From NCBI GenBank assembly GCA_050246595.1, contig JBFWVT010000027.1:1-60036 (forward strand): a stretch of DNA of 60,036 nucleotides, written 5' to 3'. The stretch is from DATARH01 sp050246595 (GTDB lineage: Bacteria; Pseudomonadota; Alphaproteobacteria; ATCC43930; CGMCC-115725). The position numbers and the translations under genes were made by a program. Positions 25,058 through 32,823 of this stretch are shown piece by piece; position 1 is the stretch's first letter, and the number at the start of each line of letters is the position of its first letter. The notes under the pieces are model-generated. The model searched no databases. It saw only the letters and a list, made by a program, of their open reading frames with translations, and was not told where the DNA came from.

Positions 25058-26950
25058 ATGCTGACGATTTCCGGTCTGACTTATCGTGTCGGCGGCCGCC
25101 ACGGCCGCGCGCTTCTCAACGAAGCCAATGCGCAGATCCCCGACGGCAGCAAAATCGGTCTCGTCGGACGCAATGGCGCCGGCAAATCGACACTGCTCGA
25201 TCTGATCCGTGGCCGGCTGCTGTCCGATACCGGCGACGTGTTCGTGCCGCGCGGCTGGCGCATCGGCTTTCTGGCGCAGGAGGCGCCGACCGGCGAGGCG
25301 ACGCCGTTCGACACCGTGCTGGCCGCCGACAGGGAGCGCGCCGCGCTGCTGCGCGAACTCGACCGCGGACCGGAGCCGCTGCGCATCGCCGAGATCGAAG
25401 CGCGTCTCGACGAGATCGGCGCGCGTTCCGCCCCCGCCCGTGCCGGCCGCATCCTGGCCGGGCTCGGTCTCGATGCCGCGATGCAGGCGCGCCCGCTATC
25501 CGAACTGTCGGGCGGCTGGCGCATGCGCGTCGCGCTCGCGGCGGTGCTGTTTTCCGAACCCGATCTGTTGCTGCTCGACGAGCCGACCAACCATCTCGAT
25601 CTCGAAGCGGCGCTGTGGCTCGAACGGTTTCTGCGGCGTTATCGGCACACCTTCATCCTTGTCAGCCACGACCGCCAGCTTCTGAATGCCGCGACGACCG
25701 CGACCTTGCACCTCGAAAACGGCAAGCTGACCCTCTATTCGGGTGGGTTCGAGAAATTCCTGCGCGCCCGCCGCGAGGCCGCCGCCCGGCAGACCGTGCT
25801 GGCGCGGCGCCAGCAGCAGGAGCGCGAGCGGCTGCAAGGTTTTATCGACCGCTTCCGCGCCAAGGCCAGCAAGGCGCGCCAGGCGCAGAGCCGGATGAAG
25901 GCGCTGGCCCGGCTGGAACCGGTCGCGCTGATCGAGGATGCGCCGCCGCCCAATCTGCGCCTGCCGCAACCACAAGAGTTGAGCCCGCCGCTGGTCGCGC
26001 TCGAACGCGCCAGCGTCGGTTACGAACCGGGCCGGCCGGTTCTGTCGCGGCTCGATCTGCGGCTCGACCCCGACGACCGCATCGCGCTGCTCGGCGCCAA
26101 CGGGAACGGAAAAACCACCTTCGCCCGGCTGCTGGCCGGCAGGCTGGAGCCGCTGTCGGGCCGTGTGACCCGCTCGCCGAAACTGACATCAGGTTTCTTC
26201 GCGCAGCATCAGATCGAGGAGATGCGGCTCAACGAGTCGGCTTTCGACCATCTCGCGGCGCTGCTGCCGGAGGCGTTGCCCGAAACGGTGCGCACCCGGC
26301 TCGGCGCGTTCGGCTTTGGCCAGGAAAAGGCGTTGTTTCCAGTGGGAGAACTGTCGGGCGGCGAGCGGGCGCGGCTCAATCTGGCACTGGTGACGCATGA
26401 CGCGCCGTCGCTGCTGATCCTCGACGAGCCGACCAACCATCTCGACATGGAGACCCGCGAGGCGCTGGTGGCGGCTATTGCCGAGTACAGCGGTGCCGTC
26501 GTGCTGGTCAGCCATGATTGGCATCTCGTTGAGCTGGTCGCCGACCGGCTCTGGCTGGTCGAGGGCGGCACGGTGCGGCCGTTCGACGATGATCTCGACG
26601 CCTATCGCCGCCGGCTCCTGTCGCGCGAGGAAGCCGTCGCGGAGCGGGGCAACGGCGCGTCGAATGCCGGCGATCCGCGTCGCGCGGCGCGCCGCGACGC
26701 CGCCGAACGCCGCGTCGCCCTCGAACCGCTGCGCCGGAAGTCGCGGCAGGCCGAGCAGATGGCGGTTCGGCTCGCAGAGGAGCAGCGGGCGCTCGACACG
26801 CAATTGGCGGCGCCAAATGCCTTCGGCGGTCGCGGCCCGGCCCTCGCCGACGCGCTGAAGCGGCGCGCCGAACTCGCCCGCCGGATCGCCGCAGCTGAAG
26901 CCGAATGGGTCGAGGCCGAAAGCGAAATCGAGCGGATGACGCAAGCCTAG
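25058..26950 (+). CDS. ABC-F family ATPase (Uup/YheS-like)
   Basis: This 630-residue soluble protein has two ATP-binding cassettes and no membrane segment, which marks the ABC-F class that acts on ribosomes. Cassette 1 shows GRNGAGKST (Walker A), LSGGWRMRV and LLLDEPTNHLDLEA. Cassette 2 shows GANGNGKTT, LSGGERARL and LILDEPTNHLDMETREA. The linker of about 80 residues between them is Arg-rich (the P-site tRNA interacting region). A C-terminal charged coiled region (about 520-630) suggests the YheS/Uup type. It likely relieves stalled translation or affects assembly. It is cotranscribed with truA. Confidence 0.92.
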   Translation: MLTISGLTYRVGGRHGRALLNEANAQIPDGSKIGLVGRNGAGKSTLLDLIRGRLLSDTGDVFVPRGWRIGFLAQEAPTGEATPFDTVLAADRERAALLRELDRGPEPLRIAEIEARLDEIGARSAPARAGRILAGLGLDAAMQARPLSELSGGWRMRVALAAVLFSEPDLLLLDEPTNHLDLEAALWLERFLRRYRHTFILVSHDRQLLNAATTATLHLENGKLTLYSGGFEKFLRARREAAARQTVLARRQQQERERLQGFIDRFRAKASKARQAQSRMKALARLEPVALIEDAPPPNLRLPQPQELSPPLVALERASVGYEPGRPVLSRLDLRLDPDDRIALLGANGNGKTTFARLLAGRLEPLSGRVTRSPKLTSGFFAQHQIEEMRLNESAFDHLAALLPEALPETVRTRLGAFGFGQEKALFPVGELSGGERARLNLALVTHDAPSLLILDEPTNHLDMETREALVAAIAEYSGAVVLVSHDWHLVELVADRLWLVEGGTVRPFDDDLDAYRRRLLSREEAVAERGNGASNAGDPRRAARRDAAERRVALEPLRRKSRQAEQMAVRLAEEQRALDTQLAAPNAFGGRGPALADALKRRAELARRIAAAEAEWVEAESEIERMTQA

Positions 26951-27135
26951 CATGCCGCCCTTCGCCTGCCCTCCCACCCTGTTGCGGGCTTTCCGCCCTT
27001 CCCGCCCGGCCGCAAGAGCCGAATCGGGAAGCCGCTCGGTCTGGTTCCGGCCGGGCTTCACGCACAGCTTAATGGTGCAAATCGCCGGCCGAAACCGACG
27101 CGGCCAACAGCCGCAGCGGCAACCGCCAGCGCTGT

Positions 27136-27164
27136 TTGACACCGATCCGGCAGCGGTTTATGCA
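27136..27164 (+). promoter_or_regulatory. Near-consensus sigma-70-type promoter
   Basis: TTGACA at 27136-27141, a 17-base spacer, then TATGCA at 27159-27164. This is the best promoter match I found in the window. Transcription would begin near 27171, giving a leader of about 77 bases for the gene at 27248. Confidence 0.55.
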
Positions 27165-27173
27165 AGACTAACG

Positions 27174-27201
27174 ACGGGACGCTTCGGTCCGCGTTTTTTT
27201 T
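27174..27201 (+). promoter_or_regulatory. Leader hairpin followed by eight T
   Basis: GGAC-GCTTCG-GTCC forms a short stem-loop with a stable-type loop, and TTTTTTTT follows at 27194-27201. It resembles an intrinsic terminator, yet it lies directly after the predicted start site of the promoter at 27136. It may instead terminate read-through from the truA/ABC-F operon while the promoter sits just upstream, or it may act as an attenuating leader. Confidence 0.45.
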
Positions 27202-27247
27202 GCTTTCGCTCCGCACTATTGTCGCCACCCACGAATAGGCCGCGCCC

Positions 27248-27859
27248 ATGGCAGAGACACCCGCAATCAGCGACCGCAATCTCGAGGCGTCGACGAACAT
27301 TTCGCTGAAGCGCGAGCCGGCGTGCTTTGCCTTTCTGTCGGCGCGCTCGGTGGCGCCGCCGATGCCGATCGACTCGATCAATCTCGACCTCGCCTCGGCG
27401 GATTATTTCCGCGGCCGCGCCTCGCTGTGGACGACCCTGGAAATGCGTTCGTCGGTCAACAACGACCGGCCGACCGCGATCCTCGGTTTTGACGAAACGT
27501 TTCTGCGCCCGTTCGCGCGCGCCCTGGTCGAGGCGGCGACGACGCGCGCCGCCTATCGCATGACGATCCTGACCGAAAACCGCGACAGCGAACGCTGCCG
27601 CGTTGTCGAATACGTGACCGGCCCCGGCAAGCCGCTCAAGGAGCTGGTTCTGCAGCCCTTCGACAATGTCGTGCTGATCAGCGCGACGACCCCGAAGGAC
27701 AGCGACGAAACACTGTTCCAACTGCCGCGCACGGACAGCTTCCTGCGCGCCTTCGCCAAGATGGCCTATACGGCGGATCAGGCGCTGCACGATCTGCTCG
27801 AAGAGATGCAGCGCGTCGCGCGCCGGCATAACAGCGAGGACGCCGACGCGACCGGTTAA
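27248..27859 (+). CDS. Unknown conserved-looking protein
   Basis: I do not recognise this 203-residue protein. It has no signal peptide or membrane segment. It shows regular codon use, a balanced composition and a clear ATG (27248). Features include a patch ILGFDETFLRPFARALVEAA, a stretch of beta-type sequence (AYRMTILTENRDSERCRVVE), and a helical C-terminus ending DLLEEMQRVARRHNSEDADA. It has its own predicted promoter and leader hairpin and is followed by a convergent CoA-transferase gene. Confidence 0.65.
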   Translation: MAETPAISDRNLEASTNISLKREPACFAFLSARSVAPPMPIDSINLDLASADYFRGRASLWTTLEMRSSVNNDRPTAILGFDETFLRPFARALVEAATTRAAYRMTILTENRDSERCRVVEYVTGPGKPLKELVLQPFDNVVLISATTPKDSDETLFQLPRTDSFLRAFAKMAYTADQALHDLLEEMQRVARRHNSEDADATG

Positions 27860-28021
27860 CCGTCGTTGCTTTGTGAATTGCTTTTCAGGATGAGCTGAGC
27901 CCGGCGAAAGCCGGGAGAAGCCCATTCCCGTTTGCCGCCGCGCGCTGGCGAGGGTTTTGCCCTGCTCCACCCGTTTCGCGCGCATGCGGGTCCCTCGGCC
28001 GAGCCGACAATTCGGAAACGA

Positions 28022-28049
28022 CTATGGCCGGACCAAAGTCCGACCATAG
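28022..28049. terminator. Hairpin between convergent genes
   Basis: CTATGGCCGGAC and GTCCGACCATAG pair around a CAAA loop with a single mismatch. It lies between two genes that face each other (stops at 27859 and 28094), where it could mark the end of both transcripts. No T run follows. A second small hairpin (CCGCC-GCAA-GGCGG) is at about 28068-28082. Confidence 0.35.
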
Positions 28050-28093
28050 CATTCCTCGATCCGTTCCGCCGCAAGGCGGAGCCGGGCGGAGCG

Positions 28094-29320
28094 TCAGAGC
28101 ACGCCGTCGCGGCGCAGCCCCTCGATGTCGCCGGCGCCGATGCCGAGCCAGCTCTGCAACACCTCATCGCTGTTGCCGCCCAGCGCTGGGGCGCCCTTGA
28201 GGCGCACGCTCTTGCCGTCGACGCGCACCGGCCAGCTCGCCATCTTGTCCTCGCCGTTATGGTGCCGGACGTGCTGCATAAAGCCGCGCTCCTCAAAGCT
28301 CGGCTCGTTCTGCAACTCCAGCGTGTCGAACACCGCGCCGGCCGGGACGCCGATCTCGATCAGACGCTCCATCGCCTCGCGCTTGTCGTGCGCCGAGGTC
28401 CATTGCGAGATGATGCGGTCGAGTTCCTCGCTGTTCTGCACGCGGGCGTCGCCATTGGCAAAACGCGGGTCCTCGATCAAATCCTCGCGCCCGATCAGCT
28501 TCATCAGTCGTGAGAAATGCTCGGGATTGGCGCGGCTGGTGGTGATGTAGAGATAATCGTTCGGACCGCCGCCCTTCGCCGGATAGAGACCGGCCGGAGC
28601 GTTGTTGCCGGCGCTCGGTTTCGCGCCGCGCCGCGTTGCCGGTTTGCCGGTGCGCATCATCGTCGCAAAGCAGGTGCGCATGTAATGCACCATCGCGTCC
28701 TGCATCGCGATTTCGAGCAGCCGCCCCTGACCGGTGCGGTTGCGTTCGTGCAAGGCGCCGAGGACCGTCGCCGCCATCAGCATGCCGGTGCCGGTATCGC
28801 CAAAGCTCAAGCCCGGTTTGACCGGCGGCTGGTCGGGCCAGCCGGTGACGCTGATCGGACCGCCGGCGGCCTGCGCGATCATGTCGAAGGCCAACCCCTT
28901 TCCGTGCGGGCTGCCCGCGGCAAAACCCTTGATGCGGCAATAGAGGATGCCGGGGTTGATCTTTTTGACCGACTCGTAGTCGAGGCCGAGCCGCTCGATC
29001 GTGCCGGGCGCCATGTTCTCGGCCGTGATGTCGGCCTTTTTCAGCATCTCCTTGACGATCTCCAACCCTTTCGGGGACTTCAGGTTGATCGCGATCGACT
29101 TTTTGTTGACGTTGAACTGGCGGAAATACCAGGGATCGTCATCGGGTTTGCCGGGCCGCAGCCGCCGTCCGGGGTCGCCACGGCCGGGGTTCTCGATTTT
29201 GACGACCTCGGCGCCGAACCACGCCAAGACCTCGGTGCAGGTCGTCCCCGCCTCGAACTGCGTGAAATCGACGACTTTGATGCCCTTCAGAAATTCGAAA
29301 TCCTGTGCCTTGTCGCTCAC
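28094..29320 (-). CDS. Family III CoA-transferase (CaiB/BaiF type)
   Basis: This 408-residue enzyme moves CoA between carboxylic acids. It shows the family start (LKGIKVVDFTQFEAGTTCTE, VLAWFGAEVVKIENPGRGDP), then NVNKKSIAINLKSPKG, ITAENMAPGTIERLGLDYES, and the LSFGDTGTGMLMAATVLGAL and GRLLEIAMQDAMVHYM blocks. Its substrate is not evident. GTG 29320 is taken as start because GGGAGGG precedes it at seven bases; the frame is open further upstream but non-coding in character. Confidence 0.9.
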   Translation of the reverse strand: MSDKAQDFEFLKGIKVVDFTQFEAGTTCTEVLAWFGAEVVKIENPGRGDPGRRLRPGKPDDDPWYFRQFNVNKKSIAINLKSPKGLEIVKEMLKKADITAENMAPGTIERLGLDYESVKKINPGILYCRIKGFAAGSPHGKGLAFDMIAQAAGGPISVTGWPDQPPVKPGLSFGDTGTGMLMAATVLGALHERNRTGQGRLLEIAMQDAMVHYMRTCFATMMRTGKPATRRGAKPSAGNNAPAGLYPAKGGGPNDYLYITTSRANPEHFSRLMKLIGREDLIEDPRFANGDARVQNSEELDRIISQWTSAHDKREAMERLIEIGVPAGAVFDTLELQNEPSFEERGFMQHVRHHNGEDKMASWPVRVDGKSVRLKGAPALGGNSDEVLQSWLGIGAGDIEGLRRDGVL

Positions 29321-29813
29321 TTCTGTTCCCTCCCGTCTATCGGCCTCGCGACAGCCTGCGCCATCTCGCCTGCTCCCGCAATGCCTTCCGCAACCGCGCC
29401 ACCGCGTGCCTATGGCGCGGACGGCTGATCTGGGCGCCAAAAGTCGCATAACGGTGATTCAGGAAAATGGCGCAGAGCCGGCCTTCTGAAGAAGTAGGAA
29501 TATGATGACGCGTCGAGGAAACGAGCGCGCACGTGTAGTCCCAGCTTGCCGAGGTCGCGGTGCCCCGCCGGCTGTTCGCCGACATTCTGTCGATGATCAC
29601 CCGACTACGTGCACCCCCTGCGCCGGTATGAGAGGCCAGCGGTGGCAAACGTGGCAGGGGTGGGGTCGAGGTGTGCCCTGATGCAGGCCCAACGATGTGT
29701 TTCGGCATTCCGAGGCGGTCAGCCCGGCGACTCCGTCGCTGGCGCAGCCAGCTACCGACTGAATTTCCTTGCAGCGCACATCAACGGAACGGAAAATCGC
29801 CCAAGGCAACTAG
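29321..29813. other. Degenerate intergenic stretch
   Basis: About 500 bases with no intact gene. Short peptide-like stretches occur in several frames, for example LAEVAVPRRLFADILSMITR near 29545-29605 on the plus strand, which read like eroded coding sequence. No start, ribosome site or family match supports a live gene. The stretch leads into the AT-richer accessory patch. Confidence 0.35.
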
Positions 29814-30005
29814 CGGTCCGGCGAATGTCGGTTTAAAGCGGCCGCGAACGAGTGCCTGGACATTCACCTTGAGTTCGACTGGATGTTCGCCGAGGCAACC
29901 ACCAGGGACGCCATGCGCGAAGTCCTCAAAGAGATGATCAGCGAAATTGCGAAGCTGTATTTCGATGGGGAGCGATCCAGTGGCACCGATGAAATTGCGC
30001 CCTGA
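29814..30005 (+). pseudogene. Truncated or very small upstream ORF
   Basis: This frame opens after a stop at 29811 and reads ECLDIHLEFDWMFAEATTRD, AMREVLKEMISEIAKLYFDG, then a short tail to TGA at 30003-30005. The composition looks protein-like, but the only in-frame ATG is at 29883, in the middle of the conserved-looking part, so it is probably the 3' end of a lost gene. It overlaps the start of the next gene by about 17 bases, as in a coupled pair. Confidence 0.35.
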
Positions 30006-30678
30006 TATACCTAAGCGCCTCGCCGCAACCATTAGACGCGTTCAGGAAAAAATTACTTCGGATCGTCAAGCGATCCTCATTTATGAAAAGCGCATAGATC
30101 AACACAAATCTAGAATTGCGGAATATGAGTCCGACCCAAGAGAATTTGCTACTAAATACTATAGTGGTCACGGCGTGGAGTCATATCCAGTCCAAACCAA
30201 TATAAGTCGAAACCACTCAGGAATTGAGTATCGTCAATCACAACTAGTTCTTCATAAAGAGAATCTTCGGAACGCCGAAGCTGAACTCGAACAAGTAACC
30301 GCTCGGATGTTAGCGGAAGTCGCCAATATGCGCCCTTCGCGAGGCCGAGTACCTTGGCCGAAACCCCTTCCCACCTTCGAGAGGTTTCGTGCAGACACAC
30401 TAAAACGCTGGGAACGAGAGGAACGAGCGCATGAAGTGCGGTATGCCCGTGAACGAGCCAAATATCAGCGATGGGAAGAGTATGAAGATGCACGTCTGGC
30501 TAAAAAATATGAACGTGAAAGTCAGCAAGCAGCCAAGGAAATATCAGAATGGCTTGCCCAAAAGTCACCTGAAGAACGTCAAGCTATAAAGGATGCATCC
30601 GAAGAGTTTTTGGAATCTCTCAAGACCGGTAGAATCACGTTCGCACAAGTTTTGGAATACCTGCAAAACCGCTCTTAA
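29989..30678 (+). CDS. Charged coiled-coil protein of unknown function, AT-richer
   Basis: This protein of about 229 residues (243 if read from 29947) is almost entirely predicted helical and very rich in Glu, Arg, Lys and Gln. Coiled-coil-like stretches include IRRVQEKITSDRQAILIYEK, NLRNAEAELEQVTARMLAEV and EREERAHEVRYARERAKYQR. The C-terminus, EEFLESLKTGRITFAQVLEY, is a more compact helical end. There is no signal peptide or membrane segment. Codon use is clearly more AT-rich than all neighbours, a sign of horizontal transfer. No family is recognised. The start is uncertain; ATG 29989 lacks a good ribosome site and may depend on coupling to the upstream frame. Confidence 0.55.
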   Translation: MKLRPDIPKRLAATIRRVQEKITSDRQAILIYEKRIDQHKSRIAEYESDPREFATKYYSGHGVESYPVQTNISRNHSGIEYRQSQLVLHKENLRNAEAELEQVTARMLAEVANMRPSRGRVPWPKPLPTFERFRADTLKRWEREERAHEVRYARERAKYQRWEEYEDARLAKKYERESQQAAKEISEWLAQKSPEERQAIKDASEEFLESLKTGRITFAQVLEYLQNRS

Positions 30679-30717
30679 TACTGTCGATGTGGAAGGAGCA
30701 CATCGATGGATTAGCGT

Positions 30718-30801
30718 GTAGGGCGGATAAGCGGAGCGCAATCCGCCGATCCTGGCAATCCGCCGGACGATGGCGGAATACGCTCCGCTCTTCCGCCCTA
30801 C
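30718..30801. repeat. Dispersed palindromic repeat, family C
   Basis: It starts GTAGGGCGGATAAGCGGAGC and ends GCTCCGCTCTTCCGCCCTAC, matching the copy at 21619-21699 at both ends while the middle differs. It lies between the convergent coiled-coil and VOC genes and would fold as a long hairpin. Confidence 0.65.
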
Positions 30802-30809
30802 ATGGGGTT

Positions 30810-31289
30810 TTACTCGGCCGCTTCCTTGACCGGGGTCAGTTCGTAGCGCTCCATCGCCAGTTCGATCATCTCGTCCCAGCCCTGCTGGCGCACGTCGAAA
30901 TGCACCTCGTCGGGGCCGAGATATTTCAGGTTGACCGCCCCGAGTTCCGACATCGGGGTGACCGGACGCTCGCGCCCCTGGGGCATCGGCACCGGCTTTA
31001 CCCCGGCGCCTTCCAACTCCTGCTTGGTCGCGGCAAGATCGTCAACCTGGAAGCCGATATGATGGATGCCGCGCAGATCGGAGGTCTGGCCCGGCCCGAG
31101 TTTCGGCGCGTCGGCGTCGCCGTATTTCAAAATGGCAAAATAGATGTAGCCGTCGCTGAGCCAGACGCCCTTGTCACCGGTATCGGTCGGCCGCCGATAC
31201 AATTCGGTCAGGCCGAAATGCTTCTTGTAGAACTCGGCGGTCTGGGCCGGATCGTCGGTGACCAGCGCGATATGCTTAATGCGTGCCAC
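30810..31289 (-). CDS. VOC superfamily (glyoxalase/bleomycin resistance-like) protein
   Basis: This 159-residue single VOC-fold protein begins with IKHIALVTDDPAQTAEFYKK and shows GIHHIGFQVDDLAATKQELE in its second half. Both halves carry the His/Glu pattern for a divalent metal. Such enzymes include lyases, epimerases and dioxygenases; this one is not specific enough to assign. GTG 31289 is chosen because GGGAGG lies just upstream; the frame further upstream is a repeat sequence. It is in the same direction as the racemase-like gene. Confidence 0.82.
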   Translation of the reverse strand: MARIKHIALVTDDPAQTAEFYKKHFGLTELYRRPTDTGDKGVWLSDGYIYFAILKYGDADAPKLGPGQTSDLRGIHHIGFQVDDLAATKQELEGAGVKPVPMPQGRERPVTPMSELGAVNLKYLGPDEVHFDVRQQGWDEMIELAMERYELTPVKEAAE

Positions 31290-31320
31290 TTCTTCCTCCC
31301 TTTTGCACTCCACAAATCTC

Positions 31321-31445
31321 GTCATTGCGAGCCCACGGGTCCGGCCTGCGGCCGGCCCGAGGATAAACTCCGCGAAGCAATCTCGCTGGGAAAAAGACTC
31401 ATCGGCACGAGATTGCTTTGTCGGCTGACGCCTCCTCGCAATGAC
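31321..31445. repeat. Dispersed palindromic repeat, family A
   Basis: The ends are GTCATTGCGAG and CTCCTCGCAATGAC, with inner inverted parts GCAATCTCG and CGAGATTGCTTTGTC. It shares this plan with 4217-4312. A GC-rich inner hairpin (GGCCTGCGGCCGGCCC) differs between the copies. It lies between two minus-strand genes. Confidence 0.6.
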
Positions 31446-31472
31446 ATCCACTCAATGCCGGCCGGCACCTTC

Positions 31473-32681
31473 TTACAATGACGGTTGCTGATACGGCCGT
31501 CCCGGCGGATGGGCGCGGACGAATTCCTCGTTGACATCGGCGCCCCAGCCCGGAGTTTTCGGCAGGACGAGGTGGCCATCCTCGATAACCGGCGGCGCGG
31601 TGACGATCTCGTCCTTCCATTTGATGTCGTCGATGTCGATCTCCATGACCTTGAAGTTCGGCACGACGGCGCAGAAATGCGCGCTGATCAGGCTGCCGAG
31701 ATGACCGTTGAAGTTGTGCGGCGCGACATTGACCTCGTAGGCGTCGGCCATTGCGGCGATCTTGACCGATTCGAGGATGCCGTTCCAGGCCACATCGATG
31801 ATCGCGTAATCGACCGACTGGTTCTCGAAATACGGCCGGAACTGGCGCTTACCGTAAAGCGATTCGCAGGACGAGATCGGGGTACGCGCCGAGCGCCGGA
31901 TCAGCGCGAGACCCGCCGGGTCGTAGATGTCGATTTCAAGCCAGGCCAAGTCGAGCGGCTCCAGCGTGCGCGCCAGTTTCACATAGCCGTCGATCTTGTA
32001 GTTGAAGTTCGTGTCGAGATAGAGCGATACGTCGGCTCCGGCACCCTCGCGGAATGCCGAAAGCTGGTTGTACGCCGCATCGACCACCGCCTTGCTGATG
32101 TTCAGCTCGGGATAGCCGGGCGCGGCGTTGGTGCCGGGGCCGTGGATATACGGCCGCTCGCCGTCGAAGCGGATGATGTTGGTCTTGAGACCTTTGAAGC
32201 CCTTCTGCTTGACCTCGGCGCCGAGCCGGACGATGTCGTCCAAGGTGCGGATCGGCTCGACCCCCATCCATTCCCTGGTCTGCTGGGCGTGGCGGGCGCG
32301 GTAGGTGCCGCAATGCGACCAGTACAACAACAGCCGATCGCGGATCGGGCCACCGAGCATCTCGTAGACCGGCACACCGAGAGCCTTGGCCTTGATATCG
32401 ACCAGCGCGTTCTCGATCGCGGCGATCGCCATCGCATTGACCCCGCCGGCGGCCTGCCGGGTCGCCGCATAGAGAAAAGCCGAGTGACGCTCGACCGGGC
32501 GCGGGTCCTGGCCAACGAGGCGCTCGGCCAGTTTGCGGATCACGCTGGTCAGCCCCTGCGCACCGTACCCTTCCATGTATTCCGACCAGCCGACAATGCC
32601 CTCGTCGGTCGTGATCTTGAGAAACGAATTGACCCGCCAACCGGCGTCGCAGTGCAGGTCTTCGATTTTGGCGATTTTCAT
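31473..32681 (-). CDS. Mandelate racemase/muconate lactonizing enzyme family protein
   Basis: This 402-residue enolase-superfamily enzyme acts by removing a proton alpha to a carboxylate with Mg2+. It has a capping domain with TDEGIVGWSEYMEGYGAQGL and a barrel domain with metal ligands in LYLDTNFNYK, WLEIDIYDPA and SSCESLYGKRQF. The later DYAIIDVAWNGILESVKIAA and VAPHNFNGHLG segments include the likely acid/base His. The family dehydrates or racemises sugar acids and similar compounds; the substrate is unassigned. ATG 32681 begins MKIAKIEDLHC. It belongs to a run of catabolic genes on the minus strand. Confidence 0.88.
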   Translation of the reverse strand: MKIAKIEDLHCDAGWRVNSFLKITTDEGIVGWSEYMEGYGAQGLTSVIRKLAERLVGQDPRPVERHSAFLYAATRQAAGGVNAMAIAAIENALVDIKAKALGVPVYEMLGGPIRDRLLLYWSHCGTYRARHAQQTREWMGVEPIRTLDDIVRLGAEVKQKGFKGLKTNIIRFDGERPYIHGPGTNAAPGYPELNISKAVVDAAYNQLSAFREGAGADVSLYLDTNFNYKIDGYVKLARTLEPLDLAWLEIDIYDPAGLALIRRSARTPISSCESLYGKRQFRPYFENQSVDYAIIDVAWNGILESVKIAAMADAYEVNVAPHNFNGHLGSLISAHFCAVVPNFKVMEIDIDDIKWKDEIVTAPPVIEDGHLVLPKTPGWGADVNEEFVRAHPPGRPYQQPSL

Positions 32682-32724
32682 AATGGATCCCCGAGCAGAG
32701 AGGACACAGTATGACAAGTCGCAT

Positions 32725-32796
32725 TCCCGGCGAAAGCCGGGATCCACTCGTCCGCCGTTCGAGCGGTTGAAGCGTGGGTCCCGGCTTTCGCCGGGA
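32725..32796. repeat. Dispersed palindromic repeat, family B
   Basis: TTCCCGGCGAAAGCCGGGAT at the left end and GTCCCGGCTTTCGCCGGGAC at the right end each form hairpins and pair with each other. The layout and the CCACT after the first hairpin match the copy at 15973-16043. Confidence 0.65.
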
Positions 32797-32823
32797 CTGC
32801 AATTGTGTGTTCGGCGGACAACG

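Noticed and set aside
26951..27135. Small RNA gene ended by the T-run hairpin at 27174-27201
   Set aside because: No promoter-like sequence is seen far enough upstream to give a separate RNA; the only good promoter starts transcription directly at the hairpin.
28094..29449. CoA-transferase with 43 additional N-terminal residues
   Set aside because: The extra part is Arg/Gly/Cys-rich, and a strong ribosome site precedes GTG 29320, where the family-like sequence starts.
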